A stretch of 64,000 nucleotides of DNA from Pseudomonas sp. JQ170C (GCF_035581345.1 NZ_CP141608.1:4370501-4434500); one strand, 5' to 3'; counted from the stretch's first letter, positions 28,125-39,996 are shown. Made by a program: numbers and translations. The notes: generated by a model not told the origin, from the sequence alone.

Positions 28125-28144
28125 CCTGCAGGTACATAGGAAGC

Positions 28145-28170
28145 GCCCGCGCCTTACGGCGCGGGCCTTT
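28145..28170 (+). terminator. Terminator after alaA
   Basis: Perfect 9-bp GC stem (28145-28153 with 28158-28166), TTAC loop, then a short T-run (CTTT). Lies 20 bases after the alaA stop. Confidence 0.85.
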
Positions 28171-28273
28171 CAGATCAAGCCCTCACCTTTTGCAGGTCTC
28201 GGCGCTCTGGCGTGCGGGATAGCGGAATTCGGCCGCAATACCGGAAAGTACACAGTTTGAAATAGTCGCCCGG

Positions 28274-28302
28274 TTGAATCACTGGAGCCCGCGCCTTATA
28301 TA
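28274..28302 (+). promoter_or_regulatory. Predicted sigma-70 promoter of htpX
   Basis: -35 TTGAAT (28274-28279), 17-base spacer, -10 TATATA (28297-28302), 45 bases before the htpX ATG. No spacing-correct sigma-32 element was seen, though htpX is heat- or membrane-stress-induced in other bacteria. Confidence 0.7.
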
Positions 28303-28347
28303 CCCCGCATACGTGACATTTTTATCCGTCAGGAGAACGTAACAACC

Positions 28348-29235
28348 ATGATGCGCATCTTACTGTTTGTAGCCACCAACCTTGCGGTTGTGCTGATTGC
28401 CAGCATTACCCTGAGCCTGTTCGGCTTCAATGGGTTCATGGCGGCAAACGGGGTTGACCTCAAGCTCGACCAGCTGCTGATTTTCTGCGCCGTGTTCGGC
28501 TTTGCCGGCTCGCTGATCTCGCTGTTCATCTCCAAGTGGATGGCGAAGATGAGCACCGGTACCCAGATCATCAGCCAGCCGCGCACCCGCCACGAACAAT
28601 GGCTATTGCAGACCGTCGAAGAACTGTCCCGCGAAGCCGGCATCAAGATGCCGGAAGTGGGCATCTTCCCGGCTTACGAGGCCAACGCCTTTGCCACGGG
28701 CTGGAACCGCAACGACGCGCTGGTTGCCGTCAGCCAGGGCCTGCTGGAGCGTTTCTCGCCCGATGAAGTGCGCGCCGTACTGGCCCACGAAATCGGCCAC
28801 GTGGCCAACGGCGACATGGTGACCCTGGCGCTGGTGCAGGGCGTGGTCAACACCTTCGTCATGTTCTTCGCCCGCATCATCGGCAACTTCGTCGACAAGG
28901 TCATCTTCAAGAACGAAGAAGGCCAGGGTATCGCCTATTACATCGCTACCATCGTTGCCGAACTGGTCCTGGGCATCCTGGCCAGCATCATCGTCATGTG
29001 GTTCTCGCGTAAACGTGAGTACCGTGCCGACGAAGCCGGTGCCCGCCTGGCCGGCACCAGCGCAATGATCGGCGCCCTGCAGCGCCTGCGCTCGGAGCAA
29101 GGCGTGCCGGTGCACATGCCCGACACCCTGAATGCCTTCGGCATCAATGGCGGCCTCAAGCAGGGCCTGGCTGGCCTGCTGATGAGCCACCCACCGCTGG
29201 AAGATCGCATCGAGGCCCTGCGCCGCCGCGGCTGA
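28348..29235 (+). CDS. htpX: Membrane metalloprotease HtpX
   Basis: 295-aa inner-membrane zinc protease (M48) that degrades misfolded membrane proteins together with FtsH. Two N-terminal helices (about 2-25 and 40-62), the zinc motif HEIGH (His147, Glu148, His151), two more hydrophobic segments (about 160-176 and 190-215) and the third zinc ligand Glu in EYRADEAGA. An AGGAGA ribosome site lies before the ATG. It is followed by a terminator shared with tpm. Confidence 0.97.
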   Translation: MMRILLFVATNLAVVLIASITLSLFGFNGFMAANGVDLKLDQLLIFCAVFGFAGSLISLFISKWMAKMSTGTQIISQPRTRHEQWLLQTVEELSREAGIKMPEVGIFPAYEANAFATGWNRNDALVAVSQGLLERFSPDEVRAVLAHEIGHVANGDMVTLALVQGVVNTFVMFFARIIGNFVDKVIFKNEEGQGIAYYIATIVAELVLGILASIIVMWFSRKREYRADEAGARLAGTSAMIGALQRLRSEQGVPVHMPDTLNAFGINGGLKQGLAGLLMSHPPLEDRIEALRRRG

Positions 29236-29247
29236 TCGACACAGCAA

Positions 29248-29279
29248 TAAAAAAGGGCGACTTCGGTCGCCCTTTTTTG
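29248..29279. terminator. Bidirectional terminator htpX / tpm
   Basis: Stem GGGCGAC/GTCGCCC (29255-29261, 29266-29272), extended by A-T pairs, with a stable TTCG tetraloop, A6 on the left and T6 on the right. It lies between two convergent genes. Confidence 0.93.
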
Positions 29280-29930
29280 TCAGCGCTGCAAGCGGTACAC
29301 CCGCTCAAACAGTATCTTCACACCCGCCTGTATAAACTTCGGACTCTGCTCGATCACATCCCACGCCTCCAGCGTCCTGGGCTGCCACGCCGCAAACAGC
29401 TGCAGCACTTCCTGATCGGGCACCGAGAACGGCGGCCCGTCCAGACGCTGCTGATCGTAATCCAGGGTGATCATCAAGCCTTTGCAGCCCTGGGGCATGC
29501 AATCGTTCAGCAGCGCGGCATAGCGCTCACGCATGGCCGGCGGCAGGGCAATCACCGCAGCTCGATCGTAAAGCCCGGCACAGTCGCTGAGGTCTTCCTT
29601 GCGCAAGGCAAAAAAGTCGCCACACCAGAGCTCTAGCTCGCCGTGCCGATACACCTTGAATGCACCCCGCTGACTGACTTCAGGCTGCAGCTGCTGCTCG
29701 GCAAAAAAATCCTCGATGGCGCGCTGGGACAGCTCGATACCGAGCACCCGGTGCCCCTGCCCCGCCAGCCAGGCCAGGTCCAGGCTCTTGCCACACAACG
29801 GCACCAGCACCTTGCTGCCCTCCTCCAGGTTCAGCGCCGCCCAGTGCTTTTGCAGGTAGCTGTTGACCTGGCCCTGATGAAACCCGATCTGATTGTCTGC
29901 CCAGCGCTTGTGCCAGAACTCCGCTTGCAT
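29280..29930 (-). CDS. tpm: Thiopurine S-methyltransferase
   Basis: 216-aa SAM-dependent methyltransferase. The N terminus [17 protein letters not shown] and the SAM-binding [22 protein letters not shown] (in pieces) are hallmarks of bacterial TPMT, followed by [12 protein letters not shown]. In pseudomonads this enzyme methylates thiopurines and also detoxifies selenite and tellurite by methylation. Start ATG at 29930; an AT-rich 104-base gap separates it from the divergent dioxygenase. Confidence 0.95.
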   Translation of the reverse strand: MQAEFWHKRWADNQIGFHQGQVNSYLQKHWAALNLEEGSKVLVPLCGKSLDLAWLAGQGHRVLGIELSQRAIEDFFAEQQLQPEVSQRGAFKVYRHGELELWCGDFFALRKEDLSDCAGLYDRAAVIALPPAMRERYAALLNDCMPQGCKGLMITLDYDQQRLDGPPFSVPDQEVLQLFAAWQPRTLEAWDVIEQSPKFIQAGVKILFERVYRLQR

Positions 29931-30034
29931 GGCATACCTCGAATTTTTCGATCAAATAATGCTAAAACTTATATTAGATTTAGATTAATGACCTGATTGA
30001 AGATAGAGCCATCTTAACCTTCAGGACCTTTGCC

Positions 30035-30802
30035 ATGCTGCCCAGCCTGTTTATTTCCCACGGATCGCCCATGCTGGCCCTGGAACCCGGTGCCAGCGGC
30101 CCCGCTCTCGCCCGCCTGGCCGCCGAATTGCCCAAACCCAAGGCCATCGTGGTGGTATCGGCGCACTGGGAAAGCCGTGAGCTGCTGGTCAGCAGCAGCC
30201 CGCAGCCTGACACCTGGCATGACTTTGGCGGCTTTCCTGCCGCGCTGTATGCCGTCCAGTACCCGGCCCCAGGCGAGCCTGCACTGGCGCAGCGCGTGAG
30301 CGAACTGCTGTGCAGCGCAGGCATGCCCGCCCGCCTCGACCCACAACGCCCGTTCGACCACGGCACCTGGGTGCCGCTGTCGCTGATGTACCCCAACGCG
30401 GATATTCCCGTGGTGCAGGTTTCCCTGCCCACCCAGCTCGGGCCGAAACTGCAGGAAATGGTCGGCCGCGCCTTGGCCGGTTTGCGTGAAGAGAACATCC
30501 TGCTGATCGGCTCGGGCAGCATCACCCACAACCTGGGCGAACTGGACTGGCGCGCCGGCCCCGACACCATCGAACCCTGGGCCAAGGCGTTTCGCGACTG
30601 GATGATCGAGAAGCTTGCGGCCGGCGACACCCAGGCCCTGCACGACTACCGCCAGCAGGCACCGTTTGCCGTGCGCAGCCATCCGAGCGATGAGCATCTG
30701 CTGCCGCTGTACTTCGCCCGGGGTGCGGGCGGGCAGTTCGGCATTGCTCACCAGGGCTTCACCCTCGGCGCCCTGGGGATGGATATCTACAGATTCGAGT
30801 AG
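30035..30802 (+). CDS. LigB/DODA family extradiol dioxygenase
   Basis: 255-aa protein of the class III (LigB-like) ring-opening dioxygenase family, related to plant DODA and E. coli YgiD. Metal-ligand histidines are visible in SHGSPMLALEPG, VSAHWES and QRPFDHGTWVPLSLMYPNADIPVVQ (parts), with a late SHPSDEHLLPLYFARGAG. The natural substrate is unknown for this clade. Oddity: the gene ends inside a REP element, whose GTAG supplies the TAG stop. Confidence 0.9.
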   Translation: MLPSLFISHGSPMLALEPGASGPALARLAAELPKPKAIVVVSAHWESRELLVSSSPQPDTWHDFGGFPAALYAVQYPAPGEPALAQRVSELLCSAGMPARLDPQRPFDHGTWVPLSLMYPNADIPVVQVSLPTQLGPKLQEMVGRALAGLREENILLIGSGSITHNLGELDWRAGPDTIEPWAKAFRDWMIEKLAAGDTQALHDYRQQAPFAVRSHPSDEHLLPLYFARGAGGQFGIAHQGFTLGALGMDIYRFE

Positions 30803-30869
30803 GAGCGGGCTTGCCCCGCGATAGCGATCAGGCTGTCTTACCCCTATCGCGGGGCAAGCCCGCTCCTAC
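30799..30869. repeat. REPIN copy 2, overlapping the dioxygenase stop codon
   Basis: Inverted pair of REP units: left GTAGGAGCGGGCTTGCCCC, right GGGGCAAGCCCGCTCCTAC. The inner arms extend through CGCGATAGCG/CTATCGCG. Bases 30800-30802 of the left unit are the TAG stop of the dioxygenase gene. Confidence 0.92.
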
Positions 30870-30875
30870 CGAGGC

Positions 30876-30909
30876 AAAAAAAATCCCCGAACATGTCGGG
30901 GATTTTTTT
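30876..30909. terminator. Bidirectional terminator before deaD 3' end
   Basis: Stem ATCCCCGA/TCGGGGAT (30883-30890, 30896-30903) flanked by A-rich and T-rich runs; serves deaD on the minus strand and the REPIN side on the plus strand. Confidence 0.9.
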
Positions 30910-30921
30910 ATGGCTCGCGGA

Positions 30922-32583
30922 TCAGTCTTCGCGGTAGCGGCGCAGCTTCAGCTGCTTACCAGCAACACGAGTGTCCTTGAGCTTGGCCAGCAGACGCTCC
31001 AGACCTTCTTCCGGCAGCTCGACCAGGCTGAAGCTGTCGCGCACCTGGATGCGGCCGATCGCTTCGCGGGCCAGGCCGCCTTCGTTGAGGATGGCGCCCA
31101 GCAGGTTCTTGGCAGCGATACCGTCACGCGCGCCCAGCGCGGTACGGCAGCGTGCACGACCTTCGCCCAGTGGCATCGGGGCACGACGCTCACGCTCGCC
31201 ACGCTCTGGACGCTCGCCAGTGCGCTCACGCGGGGTGTAGGTCGGTACCAGCGGCTGCTCTTTCTCGACCGCGTCCAGGGTCAGGGCCTGACCATTGGTA
31301 GCTTTGCGCAGCAGGGCTGCGGCCAGGGCACGCGGGCTGCAACCGATGTCGGCGGTCAGGCGATCAAGCAGATCACCGTGGGTCGATTCGGCTTCGGCAA
31401 CCAGCGGCGCCAGACTGTTGGTCAGCTTCTTGATGCGGGCATCGAGAACGGCTTGAGCATTCGGCAGGCGAACTTCAGCAACCTTCTGACCGGTAACACG
31501 CTCGATCACCTGCAGCATGCGGCGCTCACGCGGGGTAACCAGCAGCAGCGCACGACCTTCGCGACCGGCACGGCCAGTACGGCCGATACGGTGAACGTAG
31601 GACTCTGGGTCGTACGGCATGTCAACGTTGAACACGTGAGTGATGCGCGGTACGTCCAGACCACGTGCCGCAACGTCAGTCGCAACAACGATGTCCAGGC
31701 GGCCATCCTTGAGCGAGTCGATCACGCGCTCACGCTGGTTCTGAGCAATGTCACCGTTCAGCGCAGCGGCTTTGTAGCCTTTGGCTTCCAGGGCGCTGGC
31801 CAGGTCCAGGGTCGCTTGCTTGGTACGAACGAAGGCGATCAGCGCATCGAACTCTTCCACTTCCAGCAGACGCAGGACAGCGGAAACCTTCTGGTCAGCG
31901 TGGACCATCAGGTGAGCTTGTTCGATAGCGGTAACAGTCTGGGTCTTGCTCTGGATCTTGACGTGCTTCGGTTCACGCAGGTGACGTTCGGCAATCGCGC
32001 GGATCGAAGCTGGCAGGGTGGCCGAGAACAGAACGGTCTGACGGCTTTCCGGCATGGCTTTGAAGATGACTTCCAGGTCATCCATGAAGCCCAGCTTGAG
32101 CATTTCGTCAGCTTCGTCGAGCACCAGGTGGTTGACGGTCGCCAGGACTTTCTCGTCGCGACGCAGGTGGTCGCACAGACGGCCCGGGGTAGCAACGACG
32201 ATTTGCGCGCCATTGCGGATTGCTTTGAGTTGTGGGCCCATTGGGGCACCACCGTACACGGCCACCACGGTTACGCCCGGCATCTGCTTGGCGTAGGTTT
32301 CAAAAGCGGTGGCTACTTGCAGCGCCAACTCACGGGTTGGCGCCAGGATCAGGGCTTGCGGCTCGCGCTTGCTCGGGTCAATGCGGTTCAGGATAGGCAG
32401 TGCGAAGGCAGCGGTTTTACCGGTACCTGTCTGCGCCTGACCGATCATGTCATGACCGGCGAGAATAATCGGGATCGACTGCTGCTGAATGGCCGATGGC
32501 TCTTCGTAGCCGGTAGCCAGAACAGCAGCAACAATGCTCGGATGAAGATCGAGAGCGGCGAAGCCGCCGGTTTCCTGGGTCAT
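30922..32583 (-). CDS. deaD: ATP-dependent DEAD-box RNA helicase
   Basis: 553-aa DeaD/CsdA-type helicase that unwinds RNA in ribosome assembly and degradosome function, especially in the cold. Start ATG at 32583 (MTQETGGFAALDLHPSIV). Motif I AQTGTGKT (50-57), Ia PTRELA, Ib TPGRL, II DEAD (156-159), III SAT, then the helicase C lobe with RGLDVPRITHV and HRIGRTGRAGREGRA (motif VI). After a charged RTGERPERGERERRAP linker, the C-terminal DbpA-like RNA-binding domain ends in KLRRYRED. A long hairpin-rich leader precedes it. Confidence 0.95.
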   Translation of the reverse strand: MTQETGGFAALDLHPSIVAAVLATGYEEPSAIQQQSIPIILAGHDMIGQAQTGTGKTAAFALPILNRIDPSKREPQALILAPTRELALQVATAFETYAKQMPGVTVVAVYGGAPMGPQLKAIRNGAQIVVATPGRLCDHLRRDEKVLATVNHLVLDEADEMLKLGFMDDLEVIFKAMPESRQTVLFSATLPASIRAIAERHLREPKHVKIQSKTQTVTAIEQAHLMVHADQKVSAVLRLLEVEEFDALIAFVRTKQATLDLASALEAKGYKAAALNGDIAQNQRERVIDSLKDGRLDIVVATDVAARGLDVPRITHVFNVDMPYDPESYVHRIGRTGRAGREGRALLLVTPRERRMLQVIERVTGQKVAEVRLPNAQAVLDARIKKLTNSLAPLVAEAESTHGDLLDRLTADIGCSPRALAAALLRKATNGQALTLDAVEKEQPLVPTYTPRERTGERPERGERERRAPMPLGEGRARCRTALGARDGIAAKNLLGAILNEGGLAREAIGRIQVRDSFSLVELPEEGLERLLAKLKDTRVAGKQLKLRRYRED

Positions 32584-32809
32584 GGGTCTGCCTCTAAGTG
32601 CATCCGCAAAGACCCATGCTCCAAAGCTGCACATGCCTTGTAAGACCCGAAGGTCACCCTGGCAGCTTTGTCGGCGGGGATTTGCGAAAACGATTGAAGA
32701 AAAATAGGAACGTCTAAGGAGAGTCCGCGGTGCGGACGCGCAGCCGAAGCTGGCTTCGGGGAATTGCACTACCTAAACGAGGTCCGGTAAAAGACCGGCG
32801 CGTACTATA
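32584..32809 (-). promoter_or_regulatory. deaD promoter (-10) and structured 5' leader
   Basis: On the minus strand a -10 TATAGT (32804-32809) predicts a start near 32797, giving a leader of about 214 bases. Its first 15 bases form a hairpin CCGGT/ACCGG (32784-32798), followed by hairpins CCGAAGC/GCTTCGG (32744-32759) and GTCCGC/GCGGAC (32723-32737). No good -35 is seen. Long leaders control deaD mRNA stability in other bacteria. The remainder to 32940 holds an imperfect hairpin at about 32858-32884 and nothing else I recognise. Confidence 0.6.
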
Positions 32810-32940
32810 CCTGAATTCGGAATTTACGGGAGATTTTTTTATTGCAACACGCCAGCGCCAGACCCCGTTCAAACGGTGTCTGGGGTGGTAACGCTGCTGG
32901 CGGCTGAATCGTTTTTCTGCCGACAGCTCAACGGCGCGCC

Positions 32941-33696
32941 TCAGGAGGCCGGTCGAATCGCTGCGATGAGCGGTTGCAACGAGTAGCCCAGGCGTGGCGC
33001 CAGGGCATCAGCGCGGGCATTTAGCCCGGCCAGGTCCAGTTCCTGGTCAAGATCGGCCGGCACCATGAGGATCACATTACCCTCCTTGACCGGCAGCTCC
33101 CAATAATGGCGATGGTACAGTCCGCGCAACAAGGCGGCACCCAACGGCTTGCCGTCATCACCTGCCCATTGGTTGATCACCAGCCAGCCGCCAGGATTCA
33201 GGCGCTTCTGGCAATTCTCCAGAAAACGCCAGGCCAGGTGCGCCACCCCAGGGCCGTGATCGGTGTAGAGGTCGACGAAAATCAGGTCGGCAGGCTCGGC
33301 GCTGTCCAGCAGCTCCACTGCATCCCCAATGCGGATATACAGACGCGGGTCGTCATCCAGCCCCAGGTACTCGATGGCCAGGCGCGGCACATCGGGACGC
33401 AGCTCGATGGCCTCGATGTCGTCCAGCGGCAGGAACTTCATGCAGGCCTGGGTCAGCGTGCCCGCCCCCAGGCCGAGGAACAGCGCGCTCTCGGGCTCGG
33501 CATGGCACAACGCACCGATCAGCATGGCGCGGGTGTAGTCATACTCCAGCCAGCTTGGATCGGCGGTAAATACGCAGCTCTGCTCGATGGCCTCGCCAAA
33601 CTCGAGAAACCGATAGTCATCGACTTCCAGCACGCTGATGGTGCCGTAGTCATCCTGCACCTGGGCCAGCAGCCGCTCCACCCGTTCCTCTGTCAT
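32941..33696 (-). CDS. Spermidine-synthase-like methyltransferase-fold protein
   Basis: 251-aa cytoplasmic protein of the spermidine synthase / SAM-methyltransferase fold. Start ATG at 33696 after a GGGAGA ribosome site. The nucleotide-binding loop LFLGLGAGTLTQACMKFL, the acidic IEAIELRPDV strand and the aspartate in DLIFVDLYTDHGPGVAHL are clear. Proteins of this clade are annotated as spermidine synthases, but I do not see the complete polyamine-site motif GGGDG, so it may act on another substrate. Confidence 0.85.
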   Translation of the reverse strand: MTEERVERLLAQVQDDYGTISVLEVDDYRFLEFGEAIEQSCVFTADPSWLEYDYTRAMLIGALCHAEPESALFLGLGAGTLTQACMKFLPLDDIEAIELRPDVPRLAIEYLGLDDDPRLYIRIGDAVELLDSAEPADLIFVDLYTDHGPGVAHLAWRFLENCQKRLNPGGWLVINQWAGDDGKPLGAALLRGLYHRHYWELPVKEGNVILMVPADLDQELDLAGLNARADALAPRLGYSLQPLIAAIRPAS

Positions 33697-33786
33697 GCTG
33701 TCTCCCGGCACACGCCGCTACCCCAGGCAAAAACCGCCATTGTCCGTCAATGGCGCCAGTGCAACAAGGCGCGCGGCAACTGTTAA

Positions 33787-36394
<2,608 letters not shown>

Positions 36395-36451
36395 GCCGGC
36401 TCCTTCTGAACAAGCCCACTCAAGGTAGTCGCGGCGCCCTTGGCACGCGAC

Positions 36452-36682
36452 TCATTTTTTCAGCGGATCATCCCAGAACGGGCGCTCCACCTCTTGCAGC
36501 ACATCGGCGCGGCTCATACCGATATCGTGCAGCGCCGCATCACTCATGCGCGCCAGCTCCTGGCGTTGCCGATGCAGTTGCCGCCAGCGTGCCAACTGCT
36601 GCACCACGCCGTGGACCAGTGGAGTAAACCAGCCCCGACGGAACTGGGGATACATCAGGAAGAGCGTTTTCTGACCTTTCAT
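36452..36682 (-). CDS. DUF1127 (YjiS-like) small protein
   Basis: 76-aa basic protein starting MKGQKTLFLMYPQF. The C-terminal half carries the DUF1127 signature (WRQLHRQRQELARMSDAALHDIG, in parts; ending SRADVLQEVERPFW). Short DUF1127 proteins in alphaproteobacteria bind RNA and affect phosphate and carbon metabolism; a role in Pseudomonas is not established. Start ATG at 36682, and divergent from the LysR gene 97 bases away. Confidence 0.88.
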   Translation of the reverse strand: MKGQKTLFLMYPQFRRGWFTPLVHGVVQQLARWRQLHRQRQELARMSDAALHDIGMSRADVLQEVERPFWDDPLKK

Positions 36683-36779
36683 CGTCGTACCCTCCGTGTT
36701 GGATGACGTCAGTGTCAGCCCGGGTCTAAGATCAATCCAACGAATGTTCCTGATGCAATCCATCTAGGAGATTGATGCC

Positions 36780-37634
36780 TTGTCCCAGTACCAGAGTATC
36801 GACTCGGAGGTCCTGCGCACCTTTGTGGCGATTGCCGAGCATGGCGGTTTTACCCGTGCCGGCGAAGTGGTCAACCGCACTCAGTCAGCGGTCAGCATGC
36901 AGATGAAGCGCCTGGAAGAGGACATCATCCAGCGCCAGCTATTCGAACGTGACGGACGCCAGGTGCGCCTGACTGCCGAGGGCCAGGTCCTGCTCGGTTA
37001 TGCGCGGCGCATCCTCAAGCTGCATGGCGAAGTGTTCAACACCCTGCGCATGCCGCATATGGTCGGCACAGTGCGCATCGGCACACCGGATGACTACGCC
37101 ATGCGCTTTCTGCCGGGCATTCTCTCCAGCTTCGCCCAGGCCTATCCGTTGATCCAGGTGGAGGTGCATTGCGAAAGCTCTCGCCAACTGATGCAGCGCC
37201 AGGACCTGGACATGACCATCATCACCTGCGAGCCCGGCCACGAAGTCGGCCAGCTGCTACGCCGCGAACGCGCGGTATGGGTGCAGGCGCAAGGCTTTTG
37301 CCCACACGAACACACCCCCTTGCCGCTGGCGGTGTTCAACACCGACTGCTGCTGCCGGACCTGGGCCTGCAACGCCCTGGACGCGCTCGCAAAGGAATAT
37401 CGCATCGCCTACACCAGTGCCAGCACCCCGGCGATCATGGCGGTGGTCAGCGCCGGCCTGGCCGTCACCGCGCAGTTGCAGAGCCTGATCACCAGCGACC
37501 TGCGGATCATCGGCGAGGCCGAAGGCCTGCCGGAGTTGCCGACCGCAAGCATCATGCTGCTGCGCAACGGCCCCCATCAGTCACAGATGATCGACTGCAT
37601 GGCCGACTACATCATCGAAGGCTTCAGATCTTGA
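36780..37634 (+). CDS. LysR-family transcriptional regulator
   Basis: 284-aa LTTR with TTG start; AGGAG lies nine bases upstream and no ATG in frame fits. N-terminal winged helix (LRTFVAIAEHGGFTRAGEVVNRTQSAVSMQMKRLE, in pieces) and a periplasmic-binding-like effector domain (VRIGTPDDYAMRFLPGIL). It is divergent from the DUF1127 gene, which is its likely target because LTTRs often control their divergent neighbour; its 3' end overlaps the TauE/SafE gene by 11 bases. Confidence 0.92.
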   Translation: MSQYQSIDSEVLRTFVAIAEHGGFTRAGEVVNRTQSAVSMQMKRLEEDIIQRQLFERDGRQVRLTAEGQVLLGYARRILKLHGEVFNTLRMPHMVGTVRIGTPDDYAMRFLPGILSSFAQAYPLIQVEVHCESSRQLMQRQDLDMTIITCEPGHEVGQLLRRERAVWVQAQGFCPHEHTPLPLAVFNTDCCCRTWACNALDALAKEYRIAYTSASTPAIMAVVSAGLAVTAQLQSLITSDLRIIGEAEGLPELPTASIMLLRNGPHQSQMIDCMADYIIEGFRS

Positions 37635-38373
37635 AGGCGAGCATCACGGCGCAAACCACCAGAAAGCCGCAAAACAACGTGCGCAGGACCCTTTCCGGCA
37701 AGGCATGAGCCAGCTTCACACCCCAACTGATGCTGAGCAGCCCGCCAATCGCCAACGGTATACCCATGCTCCACTGCACATGCTGGTGGATGCCATAGGT
37801 GAGCAATGTCACCGCGGTACTCGGCGCTGCCAAGGCCAGTGACAAGCCCTGGGCAACCACCTGGGTGGTGCCGAAGACACTGGTCAGCACTGGCGTTGCC
37901 ACCACCGCCCCACCCACCCCGAACAGGCCGCCCAGCACACCGGCGCCGCCGCCCAACACACCCAGCCACGGCCAGCCGTGGCGCATCTCGCTGCTCGGCT
38001 GCGCCTTGGGCATGAACATCCGCGCCAGGTTCCAGGCCGCCAGGGCTACCAGAAACAGCACGAAGCCAAAGCGCATGGCCTGGGCATCGACACCTACAGC
38101 CCAGATCGAACCCAGCCAGGCAAAGGCAAAACTGGTGATCGCCAACGGCAAGGCATGGCGCAGCTCGATGCGATTGCGCTGGTGATAACGCCACAGCGCC
38201 AGCAGCACGTTGGGTACGACCATCACCAGGGCCGTACCCTGGGCCAGTTGCTGATCAAGCCCAAACAGCACACCGAGGGCGGGAATCGCGATCAATCCCC
38301 CTCCGATGCCGAACAACCCACCGACGGTCCCCAGTGCTGCGCCCAGCGCTATGTACATCGCCCACTCGATCAT
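37624..38373 (-). CDS. TauE/SafE family permease
   Basis: 249-aa inner-membrane protein with about eight helices. Both halves begin with the family glycine-rich repeat (GTVGGLFGIGGGLIAIPAL at residues 17-35 and GVLGGLFGVGGAVVATPVL at about 140-158). TauE/SafE proteins export sulfite, sulfoacetate or related anions. It has a LysR gene divergent at 112 bases, which may regulate it; the substrate is unknown. Confidence 0.92.
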   Translation of the reverse strand: MIEWAMYIALGAALGTVGGLFGIGGGLIAIPALGVLFGLDQQLAQGTALVMVVPNVLLALWRYHQRNRIELRHALPLAITSFAFAWLGSIWAVGVDAQAMRFGFVLFLVALAAWNLARMFMPKAQPSSEMRHGWPWLGVLGGGAGVLGGLFGVGGAVVATPVLTSVFGTTQVVAQGLSLALAAPSTAVTLLTYGIHQHVQWSMGIPLAIGGLLSISWGVKLAHALPERVLRTLFCGFLVVCAVMLAFKI

Positions 38374-38484
38374 TGCTGCCTCTCAAGAAATCCAATCGGT
38401 GCATGCTACCGAGACGATGCTAGCGGGGAAACGCACAGCAACGCACAATGGCTGTGCTAATTACGCAAAAGCAGATCACACCAA

Positions 38485-39438
38485 ATGAACCCTGACACCC
38501 TCACCGAACAACTCAGCCTGTTCCTGGATGTGCTGGAAACCGGCAGCTTTTCCGCCACCGCCCGCCGTCACCCGCTGACCCCGTCGGCGGTAGCGCGGCG
38601 CATCGACACCCTGGAAAGCGCCGTCGGCAGCCGCCTGTTCGTGCGCAGCACCCACGCCGTGCGCCCCACCCCGGCGGGCAACGCCTTCGCCGAGCGAGCG
38701 CGGCGCATTGTCGAGGAGCTGCGCCTGGCCCGCGCCGAAGCCGTGTCACTGAGCAATGCGCCGGAGGGCCTGATCCGCGTCGACGCCCCTGCAGCCTTCG
38801 GCCGTCGCCACCTGGCACCGGCCATTGCCGACTTCCTGGTGGCCTATCCCGGGCTCGATGTACAGCTACGCCTGATTGACAGCTTTGTCGACCTGCACGG
38901 CTCGCACCTGGGCGAAGTCGACCTGGTGCTGCGCGCAGGCCCGCTGGCAGACACCCGCCTGGTGGCAACCTCCCTGGCCAAGATGGTGCGCATTGCCTGC
39001 GCCAGCCCCGCGTACCTGGCTGCACGCGGCGTTCCTGCGACACCGGCCGAGCTACCCGATCATGACGGCCTGGATTGGGACGGCCTGGCGCCGCCCTTCG
39101 CCTGGCGCTTTGCAGTGGATGGCCAGCTGCGCCTGTACCGCCCGACGCGGATGCGCATGAGCGCCAACAACGCCGAAACCCTGTTGTTCGGCGCCCTTGC
39201 CGGCCTGGGCGTCGCCCACTTGCCGACGTGGCTGATCAGCGAGTACCTGTTACGCGGCGAGCTGTTGCCCCTGTTCTGCGAAAGCGGCTTGCCCGCGGCC
39301 GAATCCAGCGGCATTTATGCCCTGCGCCTGGAACATGAAACGAACTCTCGCAGCCGTTTGCTGCTCGAATTCCTCAAGAGCCGCTTCAGCCCGGTGCCCC
39401 CTTGGGACCTGGCCCTGCAAAGCGAGCTGCGCTGGTAA
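38485..39438 (+). CDS. LysR-family transcriptional regulator
   Basis: 317-aa LTTR: helix-turn-helix in residues 9-60 (LFLDVLETGSFSATARRHPLTPSAVARRI, in parts), then the effector domain (EGLIRVDAPAAFGRRHLAPAIADFL). The GLIRVxAPxxFGR pattern matches regulators of the CrgA/AaeR type. Divergent from TauE/SafE and co-directional with ohrR, which begins 58 bases after its stop. Confidence 0.9.
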   Translation: MNPDTLTEQLSLFLDVLETGSFSATARRHPLTPSAVARRIDTLESAVGSRLFVRSTHAVRPTPAGNAFAERARRIVEELRLARAEAVSLSNAPEGLIRVDAPAAFGRRHLAPAIADFLVAYPGLDVQLRLIDSFVDLHGSHLGEVDLVLRAGPLADTRLVATSLAKMVRIACASPAYLAARGVPATPAELPDHDGLDWDGLAPPFAWRFAVDGQLRLYRPTRMRMSANNAETLLFGALAGLGVAHLPTWLISEYLLRGELLPLFCESGLPAAESSGIYALRLEHETNSRSRLLLEFLKSRFSPVPPWDLALQSELRW

Positions 39439-39496
39439 TAAGTGCGCTAATGAACAGCGTGCTAAATTCAAAGGATCAATTGATCAAAGGATCTGC

Positions 39497-39958
39497 ATGA
39501 ACGCCGATAGCCAAACCCCAGGCCCTTGCGACGAACTGCTCCTGAACAACCAGGTGTGCTTCGCCCTGCACTCCACCTCGCTGCTCATGACCAAGGTGTA
39601 CAAACCGTTGCTGCAAGCGCTTGGCCTGACTTATCCACAGTACCTGGCCATGCTCGTGCTCTGGGAGCAGGACGGTTTGACCGTGGGTGAAATCAGCCAT
39701 CGCCTGCTGACCGATCCGGGCTCGCTGACGCCGCTGCTCAAGCGCCTTGAAGCCGAGGGGCTGCTCAAACGCACGCGCAGCCGCGACGATGAACGGGTGG
39801 TGCTGGTGCAACTGACCGAACAGGGTCGGGCCCTGCAGGAACAGGCCAAGCGCGTGCCACCGTGCATTCTCAGCGCCAGCGGACAGAGCCTTGAGCGCCT
39901 GCAAAAGCTCCAGGCCGAACTGCTGGAGCTACGGGCGAACCTGCAACAAAGCCTCTGA
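39497..39958 (+). CDS. ohrR: MarR-family organic-hydroperoxide regulator OhrR
   Basis: 153-aa repressor of the OhrR group. Start ATG at 39497 (MNADSQTPGPCDELLLNNQV), with GATCTGC upstream; a longer frame is not conserved. The peroxide-sensing Cys (Cys21 in NNQVCFALHSTS) and a second Cys near 120 (RVPPCILSASG) mark the two-cysteine type, followed by a wHTH (TVGEISHRLLTDPGSLTPLLKRLE, in parts) and the DDERVVLVQLT wing. It should repress ohr 124 bases downstream until oxidised by organic peroxide. Confidence 0.92.
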   Translation: MNADSQTPGPCDELLLNNQVCFALHSTSLLMTKVYKPLLQALGLTYPQYLAMLVLWEQDGLTVGEISHRLLTDPGSLTPLLKRLEAEGLLKRTRSRDDERVVLVQLTEQGRALQEQAKRVPPCILSASGQSLERLQKLQAELLELRANLQQSL

Positions 39959-39996
39959 GGTCTATGCTGTGAGTGACCGTTCGTAGCATGGTCGAA

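Noticed and set aside
28171..28347. Sigma-32 heat-shock promoter for htpX
   Set aside because: CCCCGCAT is present, but the TTGAA is 24 bases away, too far; the TTGAAT/TATATA pair fits sigma-70 better.
30811..32643. 610-codon frame opposite deaD
   Set aside because: Antisense shadow; deaD carries all helicase motifs.
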